From an uncultured Trichococcus sp. (lineage in GTDB: Bacteria; Bacillota; Bacilli; Lactobacillales; Aerococcaceae), in NCBI RefSeq assembly GCF_963667775.1, contig NZ_OY764015.1, forward strand, positions 502,501 to 566,500: 64,000 nucleotides of DNA, written 5' to 3'. Below the pieces are notes generated by a model. The model was not told where the DNA came from and made no database searches. It saw nothing but the letters and a program-made list of their open reading frames with translations. This document shows, piece by piece, positions 8,907-18,986 of the stretch. How positions within the stretch are numbered: the first letter of the stretch is position 1; every line of letters begins with the position of its first letter. A program made the position numbers and the translations under genes.

Positions 8907-11780
8907 TTGGTGTTATCCAGAAATGAACGCATCAACCAAAAGAAAAAAGAACAACTGATCAATTCTTTTATCACCACGAATAAAAGACTGAAACGCAGCG
9001 TAGCAGTATTAAGCACATCGTTCTTCATGACAACCGTTGTGAAGCCAGTCCAACTGGTTTTGGCAGCAGAGACGACTACGCTTGGAACAACGGATAAACA
9101 AGTATATTCCACTAATCCCTTTTTGAACCAGATCATCCCGTCTGCGACCGTAATCGCTGCGAAAAATGATCTGTACGCTTCCGTGATGATGGCCCAAGCC
9201 ATCCTGGAAAGCGGATGGGGTACCAGTGCTTTAGCGTCGGCTCCCAACTATAACCTATTCGGGATCAAAGGGGATTACAACGGAGAATCCGTCAACATGG
9301 GGACATTGGAGGACAGCGGTGGGCAGAATTATTATCCGATCAATGCTGAATTCAGGAAATATCCTTCCTATGCCGAATCCTTGCAGGATTATGCAAATCT
9401 TCTTGCGAATGGAACGAGTTGGAATCCGAATTATTATGCCGGTGCTTGGAAAAGCAATACAGCCTCTTATCAGGACGCAACAGCTTACCTGACCGGTCGC
9501 TATGCGACAGACACAGCCTACAGTGCCAAGTTGAACAGAATCATCGCACAATACGGTTTAGATCAATATGATAACTATCAACTTGTAGATGACGAAGAAG
9601 TCGAAAACCCGGATGCAGGCAATGTCGATTTTGAAACGCCTACTGATAGTCCTGACCTACCGACTGTCGAGCTTCCGGAAAATACGGACGAAGATACTGG
9701 AGAACAAGAGAAACCAAGTGAACCTGCAGAGGATACCGAAGAAGTCGAGACTCCGGAAACTCCGGATGCTCCGGTTCAAGCGGGGGAGGCTTTCCATGTC
9801 GTTCAACCCGGCGATACGCTTTACGCAATCGCTAAAAAGTATGGAATTTCGTTAGTGGATCTGTTGACGCTGAATAAACTGACTTCCAATATGATCTATG
9901 TGGGAGACCGTCTGGTGTTGCCTGACAGTGTCGTCGTCGAAGATGAGACGCCTGCAGAAGATGTGGAAGAAGAAACCACCGTACCATCTGCGCCAACCGG
10001 AGTTTATACGGTGGTCGCTGGCGATACCCTTTACAAAATCGCTGCTGCGAATGGCTTGACAATCAGTGAGTTGAAAAGTCTGAATACGTTGACGAATGAC
10101 ACAATCTACGTGGGCCAAAAATTGTTGCTGGGCAAAACAACAACGACTGCTCCAGATAAGACCGAAAATGAATCAAACAGCAATGCCGGTCAAACAACTA
10201 CCCAATCATACACGGTTAAATCGGGTGATACATTGTGGTCGATCGCGAATGCGAACAACATGACCGTTACCGCACTGAAGGCCGCTAACAGTCTGACTTC
10301 CGATGCGATCTATCCGGGTCAAGTCCTGAAGACTGCGGGCACGTCAGCACCAACTACAGGAACGGATACAGGCACTACGGGAACTACAATCACTGGAGCT
10401 TTCATCAAACCGGCCAGCGGATATATTTCATCTCCGTTCGGATACCGTACTTCTCCGATCAATGGGGCGGTGGAATTCCATCGAGGTGTTGATATCGCAG
10501 GGAGTGGTAATATTTCTGCGGCTCAGATGGGCGTTGTGGAAGTCGCGACTTATCACTACAGCTACGGCAACTACGTCGTCATCAACCACGGCAAAATTAA
10601 CGGCGTGACCATCAAAACGTTGTATGCGCATATGCAATCAGGTCTATCGGTATCCGTAGGACAGACCGTCAACCAAGGACAAAAAATCGGTGTGATGGGG
10701 ACAACCGGCAGCTCGACAGGCGTCCATCTGCATTTCGAAGTGCAGGAAAATGGGGCTGTCGTCAACCCAATGAACTACATCAACGGCATCACTTCGGGAA
10801 CGCCTGGAGCGACAACGCCAACTACACCATCCACCGGAAACAGTGTCGTTGTCGTGTCCGGAGATACTTTGTGGAAGATTGCGAATGCGAACGGACTGAC
10901 GGTTGCGGAATTAAAAAAATTGAATAACTTGACAAGTGACGCGATTGTGACAGGCCAAGTACTGATTTTGAAGAGCGCAGGCACAGATACGCCAAACAAA
11001 CCTTCAACGCCGACAGTGACCCCTGGAACAACTTCTATAACGGTGGCATCCGGCGACACGCTTTGGAAAATCGCGAATGCGCACGGATTGAGTGTAGCTG
11101 AATTGAAGACTCTGAACAATCTGACGAGTGATGTCATCGTTCCAGGCCAAACATTGTTGCTTAAACAAACTACGACACCGCCGAGTCTGACGCCACCAAC
11201 GACGCCAACAGTGCCGACTGCACCTTCAGTTCAGAGCACAATCACTGTGGCATCCGGCGACACGCTTTGGAAAATCGCGAGTGCGCACGGATTGAGCGTA
11301 GCTGAACTAAAAACACTGAACAATCTGAGTTCCGATTATATTTATCCGGGTCAATCCTTGAAAGTGACGAAATCAGTTACGACTGGGAATAATTCTACAG
11401 GCGTGACACCACCAACTGTAACGAAACCTTCCGTTCCGACTGTCACAAACAAAGTGTACATAGTCCAGAAGGGGGATACGCTCTATAAAATCGCCTCCGC
11501 TAATGGTGTTTCGGTTGCCGAGCTGAAGGCTTGGAACAACCTGAACACGGATATCATTTTTGTGAACCAATCCTTGAAGTTGGCTGCAACGACGAGTTCA
11601 ACGCAGACAACAGCGCCAACCACAAGTGCGCCTGAGGCATCCGGCAATACGTATACGGTCCAAAAAGGCGATACTTTGTATAGCATCGCCAAGAAAAAGG
11701 GTGTCAGCTTAGCGGCTTTGATCGAAGCGAATGACATCACATCCAACATCATTTATGTCGGCCAAGTCATCACTTTTTAA
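8907..11780 (+). CDS. Secreted peptidoglycan hydrolase: GH73 glucosaminidase plus M23 endopeptidase with eight LysM repeats
   Basis: 957 residues, exported. Signal segment about residues 28-53 ending near VLAAE. Residues 65-220 form a GH73 N-acetylglucosaminidase domain with catalytic Glu101 in AQAILESGWG. An acidic Pro/Glu-rich linker (225-292) follows, then LysM repeats at about 296, 366 and 434. Residues 498-628 are an M23 (LytM) zinc endopeptidase with H525, D529, H575 and H607/H609. Five more LysM repeats start near 646, 711, 778, 850 and 915, joined by Thr/Pro linkers. It should cut both glycan strands and peptide bridges in the wall. Start is TTG (8907) after AGGGAGTGG; the next codon, GTG, is an alternative. 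Two catalytic activities in one chain is the odd point. No clear terminator follows. Confidence 0.9.
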   Translation: MVLSRNERINQKKKEQLINSFITTNKRLKRSVAVLSTSFFMTTVVKPVQLVLAAETTTLGTTDKQVYSTNPFLNQIIPSATVIAAKNDLYASVMMAQAILESGWGTSALASAPNYNLFGIKGDYNGESVNMGTLEDSGGQNYYPINAEFRKYPSYAESLQDYANLLANGTSWNPNYYAGAWKSNTASYQDATAYLTGRYATDTAYSAKLNRIIAQYGLDQYDNYQLVDDEEVENPDAGNVDFETPTDSPDLPTVELPENTDEDTGEQEKPSEPAEDTEEVETPETPDAPVQAGEAFHVVQPGDTLYAIAKKYGISLVDLLTLNKLTSNMIYVGDRLVLPDSVVVEDETPAEDVEEETTVPSAPTGVYTVVAGDTLYKIAAANGLTISELKSLNTLTNDTIYVGQKLLLGKTTTTAPDKTENESNSNAGQTTTQSYTVKSGDTLWSIANANNMTVTALKAANSLTSDAIYPGQVLKTAGTSAPTTGTDTGTTGTTITGAFIKPASGYISSPFGYRTSPINGAVEFHRGVDIAGSGNISAAQMGVVEVATYHYSYGNYVVINHGKINGVTIKTLYAHMQSGLSVSVGQTVNQGQKIGVMGTTGSSTGVHLHFEVQENGAVVNPMNYINGITSGTPGATTPTTPSTGNSVVVVSGDTLWKIANANGLTVAELKKLNNLTSDAIVTGQVLILKSAGTDTPNKPSTPTVTPGTTSITVASGDTLWKIANAHGLSVAELKTLNNLTSDVIVPGQTLLLKQTTTPPSLTPPTTPTVPTAPSVQSTITVASGDTLWKIASAHGLSVAELKTLNNLSSDYIYPGQSLKVTKSVTTGNNSTGVTPPTVTKPSVPTVTNKVYIVQKGDTLYKIASANGVSVAELKAWNNLNTDIIFVNQSLKLAATTSSTQTTAPTTSAPEASGNTYTVQKGDTLYSIAKKKGVSLAALIEANDITSNIIYVGQVITF

Positions 11781-11815
11781 GTCATCAGCTGAATCACTCT
11801 TGAAGGCATCAAACC

Positions 11816-11844
11816 TTGATGAAATGAATTTTATTTGTTAAAAT
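11816..11844 (+). promoter_or_regulatory. leuS promoter
   Basis: TTGATG (11816-11821) and TAAAAT (11839-11844) with a 17-bp spacer, just upstream of the T-box leader. Confidence 0.65.
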
Positions 11845-11864
11845 AGCAGATGAGTCAATTGATA

Positions 11865-12115
11865 AATGAAACAGACCTAGAGAAGGAATAGTAGAGAGCA
11901 GCTTTTTTGAAGAGAGTGCATGGCTGGTGAAAATGCACAAAGAGCCTCTTGAACTCGCCTTTGAGTTGTTCCGCCGAAAGCATCAGTAAGCGGGACCGCA
12001 TCGCTGCGTTACAGGCATGATAAGGAATGCAAAGACATTCAATATAGGTGGTACCACGAAAAACTCGTCCTATAGGCAGAACCAGTGATGGACGCTGCCT
12101 ATAGGACTTTTTTTA
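11865..12115 (+). promoter_or_regulatory. leuS: T-box leader for leuS, Leu specifier CTC
   Basis: The T-box sequence AGGTGGTACCACGAA lies at 12046-12060 and can pair with the 3' end of uncharged tRNA. The specifier loop reads GAA-CTC-GCC with CTC at 11954-11956, a leucine codon, matching the downstream gene. The terminator hairpin (GTCCTATAGGCAG and its complement, 12067-12107, then seven T) competes with the antiterminator. Uncharged tRNA-Leu should therefore allow readthrough into leuS. Confidence 0.92.
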
Positions 12116-12164
12116 TGGCCCATCGCCTGTTTGGATGAATGAAAAGAAAAGGATGTTGCTGGAA

Positions 12165-14579
12165 ATGGGTTATACGCATAAAACGATCGAGAAAAAATGG
12201 CAAAAATATTGGGCAGACAACCGCACCTTCAAAACGACCGAAGGGGGCGGGAAACCAAAATATTATGTACTGGATATGTTCCCTTACCCATCCGGACAAG
12301 GCTTGCATGTAGGCCATCCGGAAGGCTATACGGCGACGGATATCGTTGCCCGTGCTAAACGCGCGCAAGGTTTCAATGTATTGCATCCGATGGGATGGGA
12401 TGCTTTCGGATTGCCTGCTGAGCAATATGCGCTGGATACCGGTAACGATCCGGCTGATTTTACCGAGCTTAACATCAAAACTTTCAAGCGCCAGATCCAA
12501 TCGCTAGGGTTCAGCTATGATTGGAGCCGCGAAATCAATACAACGGATCCAAGCTACTACAAATGGACGCAATGGATTTTCACAAAATTGTACGAACAAG
12601 GGTTGGCTTATGAGGCGGAAGTTTCCGTCAACTGGTGTCCGGCTTTGGGCACGGTACTTGCCAACGAAGAAGTGGTCGACGGTGTCAGCGAACGAGGCGG
12701 CCATCCGGTCTACCGCAAACCGATGAGACAGTGGATGCTGAAAATCACGGCTTATGCAGAACGTTTGCTGGACGATCTGGAATTGGTGGACTGGCCTGAG
12801 AGCATCAAAGAGATGCAACGGAACTGGATCGGACGTTCGGAAGGCTCGAACGTCACTTTCAAGATTAAAGATACCGATAAAGACTTCACGGTCTTCACGA
12901 CCAGACCGGACACGTTGTACGGCGCGACCTATGCGGTTATGGCACCTGAATTGCCGTTGGTGAAGGAAATCATGTCCGAGCAACAAGCCGAAGCCGTCGA
13001 AGCTTACATCGATTCCGTTTCACTGAAGAGCGATCTTGACCGTACAGAACTTGCAAAAGAAAAGACCGGTGTATTCACTGGTGCTTATGCGATCAATCCG
13101 GTCAACGGCAAAGAAATCCCGATCTGGATCGCCGATTATGTATTGGCGACATACGGAACCGGCGCCATCATGGCTGTTCCTGCCCATGATACGCGTGATT
13201 ATGAATTTGCCAAAAAATTCGACTTGGAGATCATTCCGGTTCTTGAAGGCGGAAACGTCGAAGAAGAAGCCTATACGGAAGATGGCTTACACATCAACTC
13301 CGACTTCTTGAACGGATTGGATAAAGCGACAGCAATCGCGAAGATGAATGACTGGTTGTCCGAAAACGGACTGGGTGAAAAAGTGGTTTCCTATCGTCTG
13401 CGTGACTGGTTGTTCTCGAGACAAAGATACTGGGGCGAGCCGATCCCTGTCATCCACTGGGAAGACGGTACATCGACAACAGTTCCTGAGAATGAACTGC
13501 CGTTGCTGTTGCCGAAGACCGATCAGGTAAAACCGAGCGGAACAGGGGAATCCCCGCTCGCCGTCATCGATGAGTGGGTCAATGTGGTCGATCCTGCGAC
13601 AGGCATGAAAGGCAGACGCGAAACGAACACAATGCCGCAATGGGCGGGCAGCTCATGGTACTTCCTGCGCTTCATGGATCCGCATAACCGCAACGATCTT
13701 GCTTCTAAAGAAAGACTGGACTATTGGCAGAACGTCGACCTGTATATAGGGGGTGCCGAGCATGCGGTGCTTCATCTGCTGTATGCGCGCTTCTGGCACA
13801 AATTCCTTTATGATATCGGCATCGTTCCGACGAAAGAGCCGTTCCAAAAATTGTACAACCAGGGCATGATTTTGGGCGAAAACAATGAAAAAATGTCCAA
13901 ATCAAAAGGGAATGTCGTCAATCCGGATGACATTGTGGAACGCTATGGCGCAGACACGCTCCGCATGTACGAAATGTTCATGGGACCTTTGGATGCATCA
14001 TCGACATGGAGCGAAGGCGGCATCGAAGGCAGCCGCAAGTTCCTGGATCGCATTTGGCGCCTGCTTCTGGATGAGAATGACAAGATGCGGGACCGCATCA
14101 CAACCATCAACACCCATGAACTGGACAAGGTTTACCATCAGACAGTCAAGAAAGTTACCGAGGATTACGATAATCTGCACTTCAATACGGCAATCTCGCA
14201 GATGATGATCTTCATCAACGAGGCTTATAAAGTGGAGGCACTGCCTTTCGAATACGTTACCGGCTTTGTTCAATTGCTTGCGCCGATCGCACCGCACTTC
14301 AGTGAAGAACTTTGGGTGAAACTGGGCAAACCAGAAGGTATTTCCTACGTTGCGTGGCCAACGTACGATGAAGCTTTCCTTGTCGAAGACGAAATCGAGG
14401 TCGTGTTCCAGATCAACGGTAAAGTAAAAACCAAAGAAATGGTTCCCTCCGCTATTTCCAACGAGGACATGATTGCTATGGCATTGGAAAACAGCATCAT
14501 CAAGGAAGGTATCGAAGGCAAAACCGTCAGAAAAACCATCGCTATCCCAGGCAAACTGGTCAATGTTGTAGCGAACTAA
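12165..14579 (+). CDS. leuS: Leucyl-tRNA synthetase
   Basis: 804 residues from the chosen start, the same length as Bacillus LeuRS. Class I synthetase that charges tRNA-Leu. The HIGH motif is HVGH at residues 48-51, and the KMSKS loop is exact at 576-580. The insert between them is the CP1 editing domain that removes mischarged amino acids; the C-terminal part is the anticodon-binding domain. The open frame begins at 12135, but the extra ten residues have no counterpart in the family and no better ribosome binding site, so I place the start at ATG 12165 ([11 protein letters not shown]). Controlled by the T-box leader in front of it; monocistronic. Confidence 0.96.
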   Translation: MGYTHKTIEKKWQKYWADNRTFKTTEGGGKPKYYVLDMFPYPSGQGLHVGHPEGYTATDIVARAKRAQGFNVLHPMGWDAFGLPAEQYALDTGNDPADFTELNIKTFKRQIQSLGFSYDWSREINTTDPSYYKWTQWIFTKLYEQGLAYEAEVSVNWCPALGTVLANEEVVDGVSERGGHPVYRKPMRQWMLKITAYAERLLDDLELVDWPESIKEMQRNWIGRSEGSNVTFKIKDTDKDFTVFTTRPDTLYGATYAVMAPELPLVKEIMSEQQAEAVEAYIDSVSLKSDLDRTELAKEKTGVFTGAYAINPVNGKEIPIWIADYVLATYGTGAIMAVPAHDTRDYEFAKKFDLEIIPVLEGGNVEEEAYTEDGLHINSDFLNGLDKATAIAKMNDWLSENGLGEKVVSYRLRDWLFSRQRYWGEPIPVIHWEDGTSTTVPENELPLLLPKTDQVKPSGTGESPLAVIDEWVNVVDPATGMKGRRETNTMPQWAGSSWYFLRFMDPHNRNDLASKERLDYWQNVDLYIGGAEHAVLHLLYARFWHKFLYDIGIVPTKEPFQKLYNQGMILGENNEKMSKSKGNVVNPDDIVERYGADTLRMYEMFMGPLDASSTWSEGGIEGSRKFLDRIWRLLLDENDKMRDRITTINTHELDKVYHQTVKKVTEDYDNLHFNTAISQMMIFINEAYKVEALPFEYVTGFVQLLAPIAPHFSEELWVKLGKPEGISYVAWPTYDEAFLVEDEIEVVFQINGKVKTKEMVPSAISNEDMIAMALENSIIKEGIEGKTVRKTIAIPGKLVNVVAN

Positions 14580-14594
14580 ACGGAAAAAGTATAC

Positions 14595-14636
14595 AAAAGA
14601 ACGAACACCCTGCTGACGGGATGTTCGTTCTTTTTA
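14595..14636. terminator. Terminator between convergent leuS and deacetylase genes
   Basis: AGAACGAACA and TGTTCGTTCT arms with a T-run on the plus side and A-residues on the other, so probably used from both directions. Confidence 0.85.
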
Positions 14637-14674
14637 TGTTTGTGTTTTTTTGAAAAGGGATTTTACGCACTTGC

Positions 14675-16087
14675 TTAAGGGATGATCAACACTTGCCCGA
14701 CACGGATCAAGTTCGGGTTGGCGATGCTGTTCGCGTTCACGAGTTGGGTGATGGTTACGCCATAACGAAGCGCGATGGCATAGAGCGTATCCCCGGCTTT
14801 GACGGTGTAGGTTGTTCCGGTCGTAGGCGTCGTAGGAGTAGTCGGCGTGCTTGTTCCCGGAATCGTCAATACTTGGCCGATACTGATCAGGTTGGCGTTT
14901 GCGATGTTATTGGCATTAACGATCTGTTGGACTGTCACGCCATAACGCAAAGCGATAGCATAGAGGGTGTCTCCTGCTTTAACGGTGTAAGTTGTTCCGG
15001 TTGTAGGAGTCGTAGGCGCTGTCGGAGTACTTGTTCCGGGAATCGTCAACACTTGACCGACACGGATCAGATTAGCATTGGTGATGCCATTTGCATTAAC
15101 GATCGCTTGGACTGTCACTCCATAACGCAAAGCGATAGCATAGAGCGTATCCCCGGCTTTGACTGTGTAGGATGTGCCTGTTGTGGGCGTTGTAGGAGTC
15201 GTAGGTGTTGTCGGCGTGCCTGTTCCCGGAATCGTCAACACTTGACCGACGCGGATCAGGTTGGCATTAGTCAAGCCATTGGCGTTAACGATCGCTTGGA
15301 CTGTCACTCCATACCGCAAAGCGATGGCATAGAGCGTATCCCCAGCTTTGACTGTGTAGGATGTGCCTGTTCCCGGAGTGCTTGTGGTGTTCATAAGTTG
15401 GGAAAGGGTCACAAACGAATAACCCATCGCACGCAGCTGATTGATCATGTTCGGCAATGCGGTAGGAGTCCCGTTGGCGCCGTAACCAGTGTGCATCAAC
15501 ACGATGGCTCCAGGAACGATATTGTTGATGACGCGGTTGTAGATGTCAGTTGCTGAATTCCCCGTCCAATCCAGTGTATCGATGGTCCACTGGAATGTGT
15601 ACGTATAGCCAGCGTTTCCGACTGTTTGCAGGACGGTATTGTTATAGGAACCGAATGGAGCGCGGAAGAAAGGTTTTGTACTCTTTCCGGTGAGGTTTGT
15701 GATGATCGTTTCGGCTTGACTGAGTTGGTTTGTCATCTCGGTCGTTGATACGGTTGTGAAGTCCGGATGGTTATAGGAGTGGTTTCCGATGTCGTGGCCA
15801 GCTGCGACAATGTTCTTGATTGCCTGCGGATGATTTTCAGCACCTTGACCGGTGAGGAAGAAAGTGGCTTTTATGTTATTGGCTGACAATGTGTTCAGAA
15901 TTGATTGGATGTTAAATCCGTCCGATCCATCATCAAACGTTAAGGCAACGACCTTATTGGATGTCGAACCTTGGTAAATAATCTGCGAGGTAGCGGCCAA
16001 AGCAGGTGTTGCCGAAAGGGTGAAGAGAAGCAGGAGCGAAAGGATGACTCCGAATAAACGTCTGAACGCCTTTCTTGAGGTGTTCAT
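14675..16087 (-). CDS. Secreted polysaccharide deacetylase (CE4/NodB) with four LysM repeats
   Basis: 470 residues. Signal peptide with a long hydrophobic core ends at PALAATS near residue 32. Residues 44-230 are a NodB homology domain: the TFDD motif (D52, D53), metal-binding HSYNH (H103, H107), the RAPFG motif with R142, and H199 in LMHTG. Such enzymes remove acetyl groups from GlcNAc or MurNAc in peptidoglycan or from chitin-like substrates; the exact substrate cannot be told. Four nearly identical LysM repeats (from about 243, 306, 366 and 426), joined by TPTTPTTP-type linkers, anchor it to the wall. Together with the nearby LysM hydrolase it suggests a cluster of wall-modifying proteins. 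Confidence 0.92.
   Translation of the reverse strand: MNTSRKAFRRLFGVILSLLLLFTLSATPALAATSQIIYQGSTSNKVVALTFDDGSDGFNIQSILNTLSANNIKATFFLTGQGAENHPQAIKNIVAAGHDIGNHSYNHPDFTTVSTTEMTNQLSQAETIITNLTGKSTKPFFRAPFGSYNNTVLQTVGNAGYTYTFQWTIDTLDWTGNSATDIYNRVINNIVPGAIVLMHTGYGANGTPTALPNMINQLRAMGYSFVTLSQLMNTTSTPGTGTSYTVKAGDTLYAIALRYGVTVQAIVNANGLTNANLIRVGQVLTIPGTGTPTTPTTPTTPTTGTSYTVKAGDTLYAIALRYGVTVQAIVNANGITNANLIRVGQVLTIPGTSTPTAPTTPTTGTTYTVKAGDTLYAIALRYGVTVQQIVNANNIANANLISIGQVLTIPGTSTPTTPTTPTTGTTYTVKAGDTLYAIALRYGVTITQLVNANSIANPNLIRVGQVLIIP
14681..15365 (-). repeat. Tandem DNA repeats encoding four LysM modules
   Basis: Four units of about 180-190 bp, each encoding a LysM and a Thr/Pro linker. Long stretches are nearly identical between units at the base level, so unit number could change by recombination. 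Confidence 0.85.
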
Positions 16088-16215
16088 TTTTATTCCCCTT
16101 TTCTGTTACGGTATATGTGACATGGTTGACGCGACGGCATTGAAAGACGAGTGCCTAAGATTGTGATTGTTGCAGAAAAATGGAGTGAACTCATTCTGTT
16201 CCACACTTACATTTT

Positions 16216-16232
16216 ACCATAAACGTTATGGT
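16216..16232. promoter_or_regulatory. Inverted repeat, possible operator
   Basis: Perfect 7-bp arms ACCATAA and TTATGGT around ACG. About 130 bp upstream of the deacetylase start. CCACAC (16201) and GTGTGG (16231) form a second, outer pair. No regulator is identified. Confidence 0.35.
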
Positions 16233-16333
16233 GTGGGTATGAAAACGCATGCAAATGAATGGGGTGGTTAGTCTTTAAATGTCAGGAATTATTCTGAAAT
16301 TATTAGGATTTTGCAAAATAAGACTGCTATAGA

Positions 16334-16361
16334 TTGAAAAAAACCGTATATTTGGTAAAAT
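16334..16361 (+). promoter_or_regulatory. Promoter of the flippase gene
   Basis: TTGAAA (16334-16339) and TAAAAT (16356-16361) separated by 16 bp, 60 bp before the chosen start codon. Confidence 0.65.
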
Positions 16362-16420
16362 ACTTGAGTGATGAAATTATATTATTCTCTTTCAGTCATC
16401 AGGAAGAAAGCAGGTTGCAA

Positions 16421-18079
16421 ATGTCAACAGATGGAAAAGTCAAAGCAGAAAATGAAACAACAAACAACAAGATGGTGCAGGGGACTTTTTGGATGACTTT
16501 CGGGAGCATTTTTTCCCGATTGATTGGTGCACTCTACATCATCCCATGGAACGCCTTGATGGGTTCTACTGATGCGGCCAATACGGCCAATGCCCTTTAT
16601 TCGATAGGCTACACGCCTTATCAGCTGTTCCTTTCGATTGGGATAGCGGGCTTCCCGGCGGCGATGTCCAAACAGGTAGCCCAATACAACGCAAAAAATC
16701 AATACCGTACCGGCATCGACATCTTCAAGAAGAGCATGTTCTTTATGCTTTTGACGGGTGCGATCAGTGCAGCGTTGATGTACGGTTTGGCACCGATGAT
16801 CGCCGAGAACAGTCCGGCTGCTTCACCTGAAGACGGGGCGTTGGTGATCCGTGCCTTGGCTCCCGCCTTATTGCTGGTGCCGGGCATGAGCTTGATGCGC
16901 GGTTTTTTCCAGGGCTATCAGGATATGGTGCCTTCAGCCATTTCGCAAGTATTTGAACAAATCGGCAGGGTCGTGTACCTTTTGGGTGCCACCTACATCG
17001 TGATGCAACTGCTGGATGGCAACATCGCCACAGCGGTTGCGCATTCCACTTTCGCGGCATTTGTGGGCGCGATTGTTGCGGCCATCATCCTCCTTTTTTA
17101 TTACAAAAAGAAGATGGCTGAATATCAACCGTTGATCGCCAACAGCGAACCTTCCAGCAACATCCAGACGACTGCGGCCATCAAGAGCATGCTGCAGGAA
17201 TCGATTCCGTTCATACTGATCGGATCGGGGATCACCTTCGCCAAGCTGATCGATCAGGTGACGTTCAAGCCGATGATGGAGAACTTGACGAACTATTCCG
17301 GCAAAGAAATTGAAGATCTGTTCGGATTGTTCAGTTTCAACGCCGACAAATTGATCATGATCATCGTTTCGTTGGCGGTCGGTATGGCCACAGCGGCGGT
17401 GCCATTGATTGCCGCCGAGTTCACGAAAGGCAACTTCCGTGTGTTGCAGAGCCAGGTGAGGGAAATCATCCAATTATTCGCCTTCATCATGCTTCCGGCA
17501 TCTTTGGGGATGATGATCGTTTCCGAACCGATCTACAACGTGTTCTATCCGCTTCACCCGGTAGGGCCTACGCTGTTGGCGGTGTCGGCTCTGATGAGCA
17601 TCGTTTTGGGCCTGTTCACGGTTCTCGGGTCGATTTTGCAGTCATTGAGCCGTCACAAGACGATGATTTCCTATCTGCTGGTGGGGCTTGCGGTCAAAGC
17701 AATCATGCAGTATCCGATGTTGGCTTTGTTCGATACAGCAGGGGCATTGGTTGCGACGACGATCGGTTTCATCGTGACTGTGCTCCTGAGCGGATGGAAA
17801 ATCTATCACCTGACCCATTTTGGACTGGTTGATACACTGCGGAAAACAGGGAAAATTTTGGCGGTCGCATTGATCATGGCGGTATGCGCGTTCATCGCCT
17901 TGAAAGCCAGCATGCTGGTCATTCCGATCGATCGCAAATTGACGGCATTGGTGGTAGTCGCCATCGTAGCGGCAGTCGGGGGATTCGTCTACTTGTTCCT
18001 GACCCTGAAATTGCGCATCGCTGATGATATTTTGGGCGCCAAAGCCAACGGCCTGCGCAGAAAAATGCGCATCAAATAA
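16421..18079 (+). CDS. ytgP: MurJ-type lipid II flippase / polysaccharide exporter (YtgP/SpoVB family)
   Basis: 552 residues, polytopic, about 14 membrane spans across the whole length, typical of the MOP superfamily. The N-terminal segment MVQGTFWMTFGSIFSRLIGA is the first helix as in YtgP and SpoVB. Bacillus YtgP (MurJ) moves lipid II across the membrane for wall synthesis. The frame opens at 16334 but that start overlaps the promoter; ATG 16421 follows AGGAAG and GCAGG and gives a normal length. It precedes an RsuA-type pseudouridine synthase, the same neighbour as in Bacillus, which supports the assignment. Whether it is the only flippase of the cell cannot be seen. Confidence 0.88.
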   Translation: MSTDGKVKAENETTNNKMVQGTFWMTFGSIFSRLIGALYIIPWNALMGSTDAANTANALYSIGYTPYQLFLSIGIAGFPAAMSKQVAQYNAKNQYRTGIDIFKKSMFFMLLTGAISAALMYGLAPMIAENSPAASPEDGALVIRALAPALLLVPGMSLMRGFFQGYQDMVPSAISQVFEQIGRVVYLLGATYIVMQLLDGNIATAVAHSTFAAFVGAIVAAIILLFYYKKKMAEYQPLIANSEPSSNIQTTAAIKSMLQESIPFILIGSGITFAKLIDQVTFKPMMENLTNYSGKEIEDLFGLFSFNADKLIMIIVSLAVGMATAAVPLIAAEFTKGNFRVLQSQVREIIQLFAFIMLPASLGMMIVSEPIYNVFYPLHPVGPTLLAVSALMSIVLGLFTVLGSILQSLSRHKTMISYLLVGLAVKAIMQYPMLALFDTAGALVATTIGFIVTVLLSGWKIYHLTHFGLVDTLRKTGKILAVALIMAVCAFIALKASMLVIPIDRKLTALVVVAIVAAVGGFVYLFLTLKLRIADDILGAKANGLRRKMRIK

Positions 18080-18087
18080 AATAAACG

Positions 18088-18125
18088 AAACCTAAAAAGC
18101 AGCCTTAGTGGGTGCTTTTTGGTTT
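18088..18125 (+). terminator. Hairpin between flippase and pseudouridine synthase genes
   Basis: AAACCTAAAAAGCA with complementary TGCTTTTTGGTTT. It looks like a terminator; it may be leaky because the next gene starts 17 bp later with no separate promoter visible. Confidence 0.6.
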
Positions 18126-18141
18126 ATAAGGGAGAAAAAAT

Positions 18142-18885
18142 ATGCGTTTGGATAAATTGTTGTCGAATTCTGGATTCGGATCCAGAAAAGAAGTCAAAGT
18201 ATTATTGAAAAAGAAACTCGTGACGGTGAACGGGAAAGTTGAAACAAAAGCCGAAGCCAAAGTGGACAGCGAAAAGGACACTGTTCTGGTCGGCGGTGAA
18301 CCGGTCAGCTATCAGGAATTTATGTACTTGATGATGAACAAACCGCAGGGCGTCCTCAGTGCAACGGAGGATAACCATCAAAAGACGGTCATCGACCTGT
18401 TGGCTTTCGAACTGCATCAGCAAGAGCTCTTTCCGGTAGGCCGTCTCGACAAGGATACGGAAGGACTGTTGCTGCTGACGAACGACGGCCAATTAGCGCA
18501 TTTTCTGCTCTCGCCGAAACGGCATGTGGACAAGGTCTATTTCGCTGAAGTAGCGGGATGGATGACGGAAGAGGATAAAAGAGCCTTCGCCGAAGGACTT
18601 GTTCTCGAAGATGGGTACCGTTGTTTGCCGGCAAAACTTGAGGTACTGAGCTATGAGGAAGAAAATAACCGTTCGGAGGTAGAAATCACGATCAAGGAAG
18701 GGAAGTTCCATCAAGTGAAGCGGATGGTGCTGGCATGCGGAAAAGAGGTCACCTTCCTGAAAAGGTTGACGATGGGGCCTTTGCGTTTGGATGAGCAACT
18801 GGCAAAAGGCGATTACCGTCCGTTGCGCGATGAGGAACTTGCGGCATTGCGGGAACATCTGCCGGAGTCGATTAAAAAAGGCTAA
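18142..18885 (+). CDS. 16S rRNA pseudouridine synthase, RsuA family
   Basis: 247 residues. N-terminal S4 RNA-binding domain (MRLDKLLSNSGFGSRKEVK, residues 1-60), then the RsuA/RluB catalytic domain with the catalytic Asp in GRLDKDTEGLLLLTNDG near residue 100. The RsuA type modifies uridine 516 of 16S rRNA; related RluB/RluE/RluF enzymes act on 23S, so the exact site is an inference from the close match to the Firmicutes YtzG group. The ATG follows AAGGGAG. Lies directly downstream of ytgP, as in Bacillus. Confidence 0.88.
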   Translation: MRLDKLLSNSGFGSRKEVKVLLKKKLVTVNGKVETKAEAKVDSEKDTVLVGGEPVSYQEFMYLMMNKPQGVLSATEDNHQKTVIDLLAFELHQQELFPVGRLDKDTEGLLLLTNDGQLAHFLLSPKRHVDKVYFAEVAGWMTEEDKRAFAEGLVLEDGYRCLPAKLEVLSYEEENNRSEVEITIKEGKFHQVKRMVLACGKEVTFLKRLTMGPLRLDEQLAKGDYRPLRDEELAALREHLPESIKKG

Positions 18886-18986
18886 GATTTTGTCTTCAGT
18901 AGGGCCAAAATACCAAGCTTTTATTTGGATATTTTGCCAAAAGTGATATGATGATAGCATGATATTTTAAGTTAGGATGTGCGTTC

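Larger units (their letters stand above)
16088..16420. other. Divergent intergenic region, deacetylase / flippase
   Basis: 333 bp between divergent genes. It holds an inverted repeat ACCATAA-ACG-TTATGGT (16216-16232) on the deacetylase side and the flippase promoter at 16334-16361. The open reading frame that starts at 16334 overlaps that promoter and is not used. Confidence 0.55.

Noticed and set aside
14693-15556. 287-codon open frame on the plus strand
   Set aside because: Antisense to the LysM repeats of the deacetylase; its repeats are only a mirror of the repetitive DNA.
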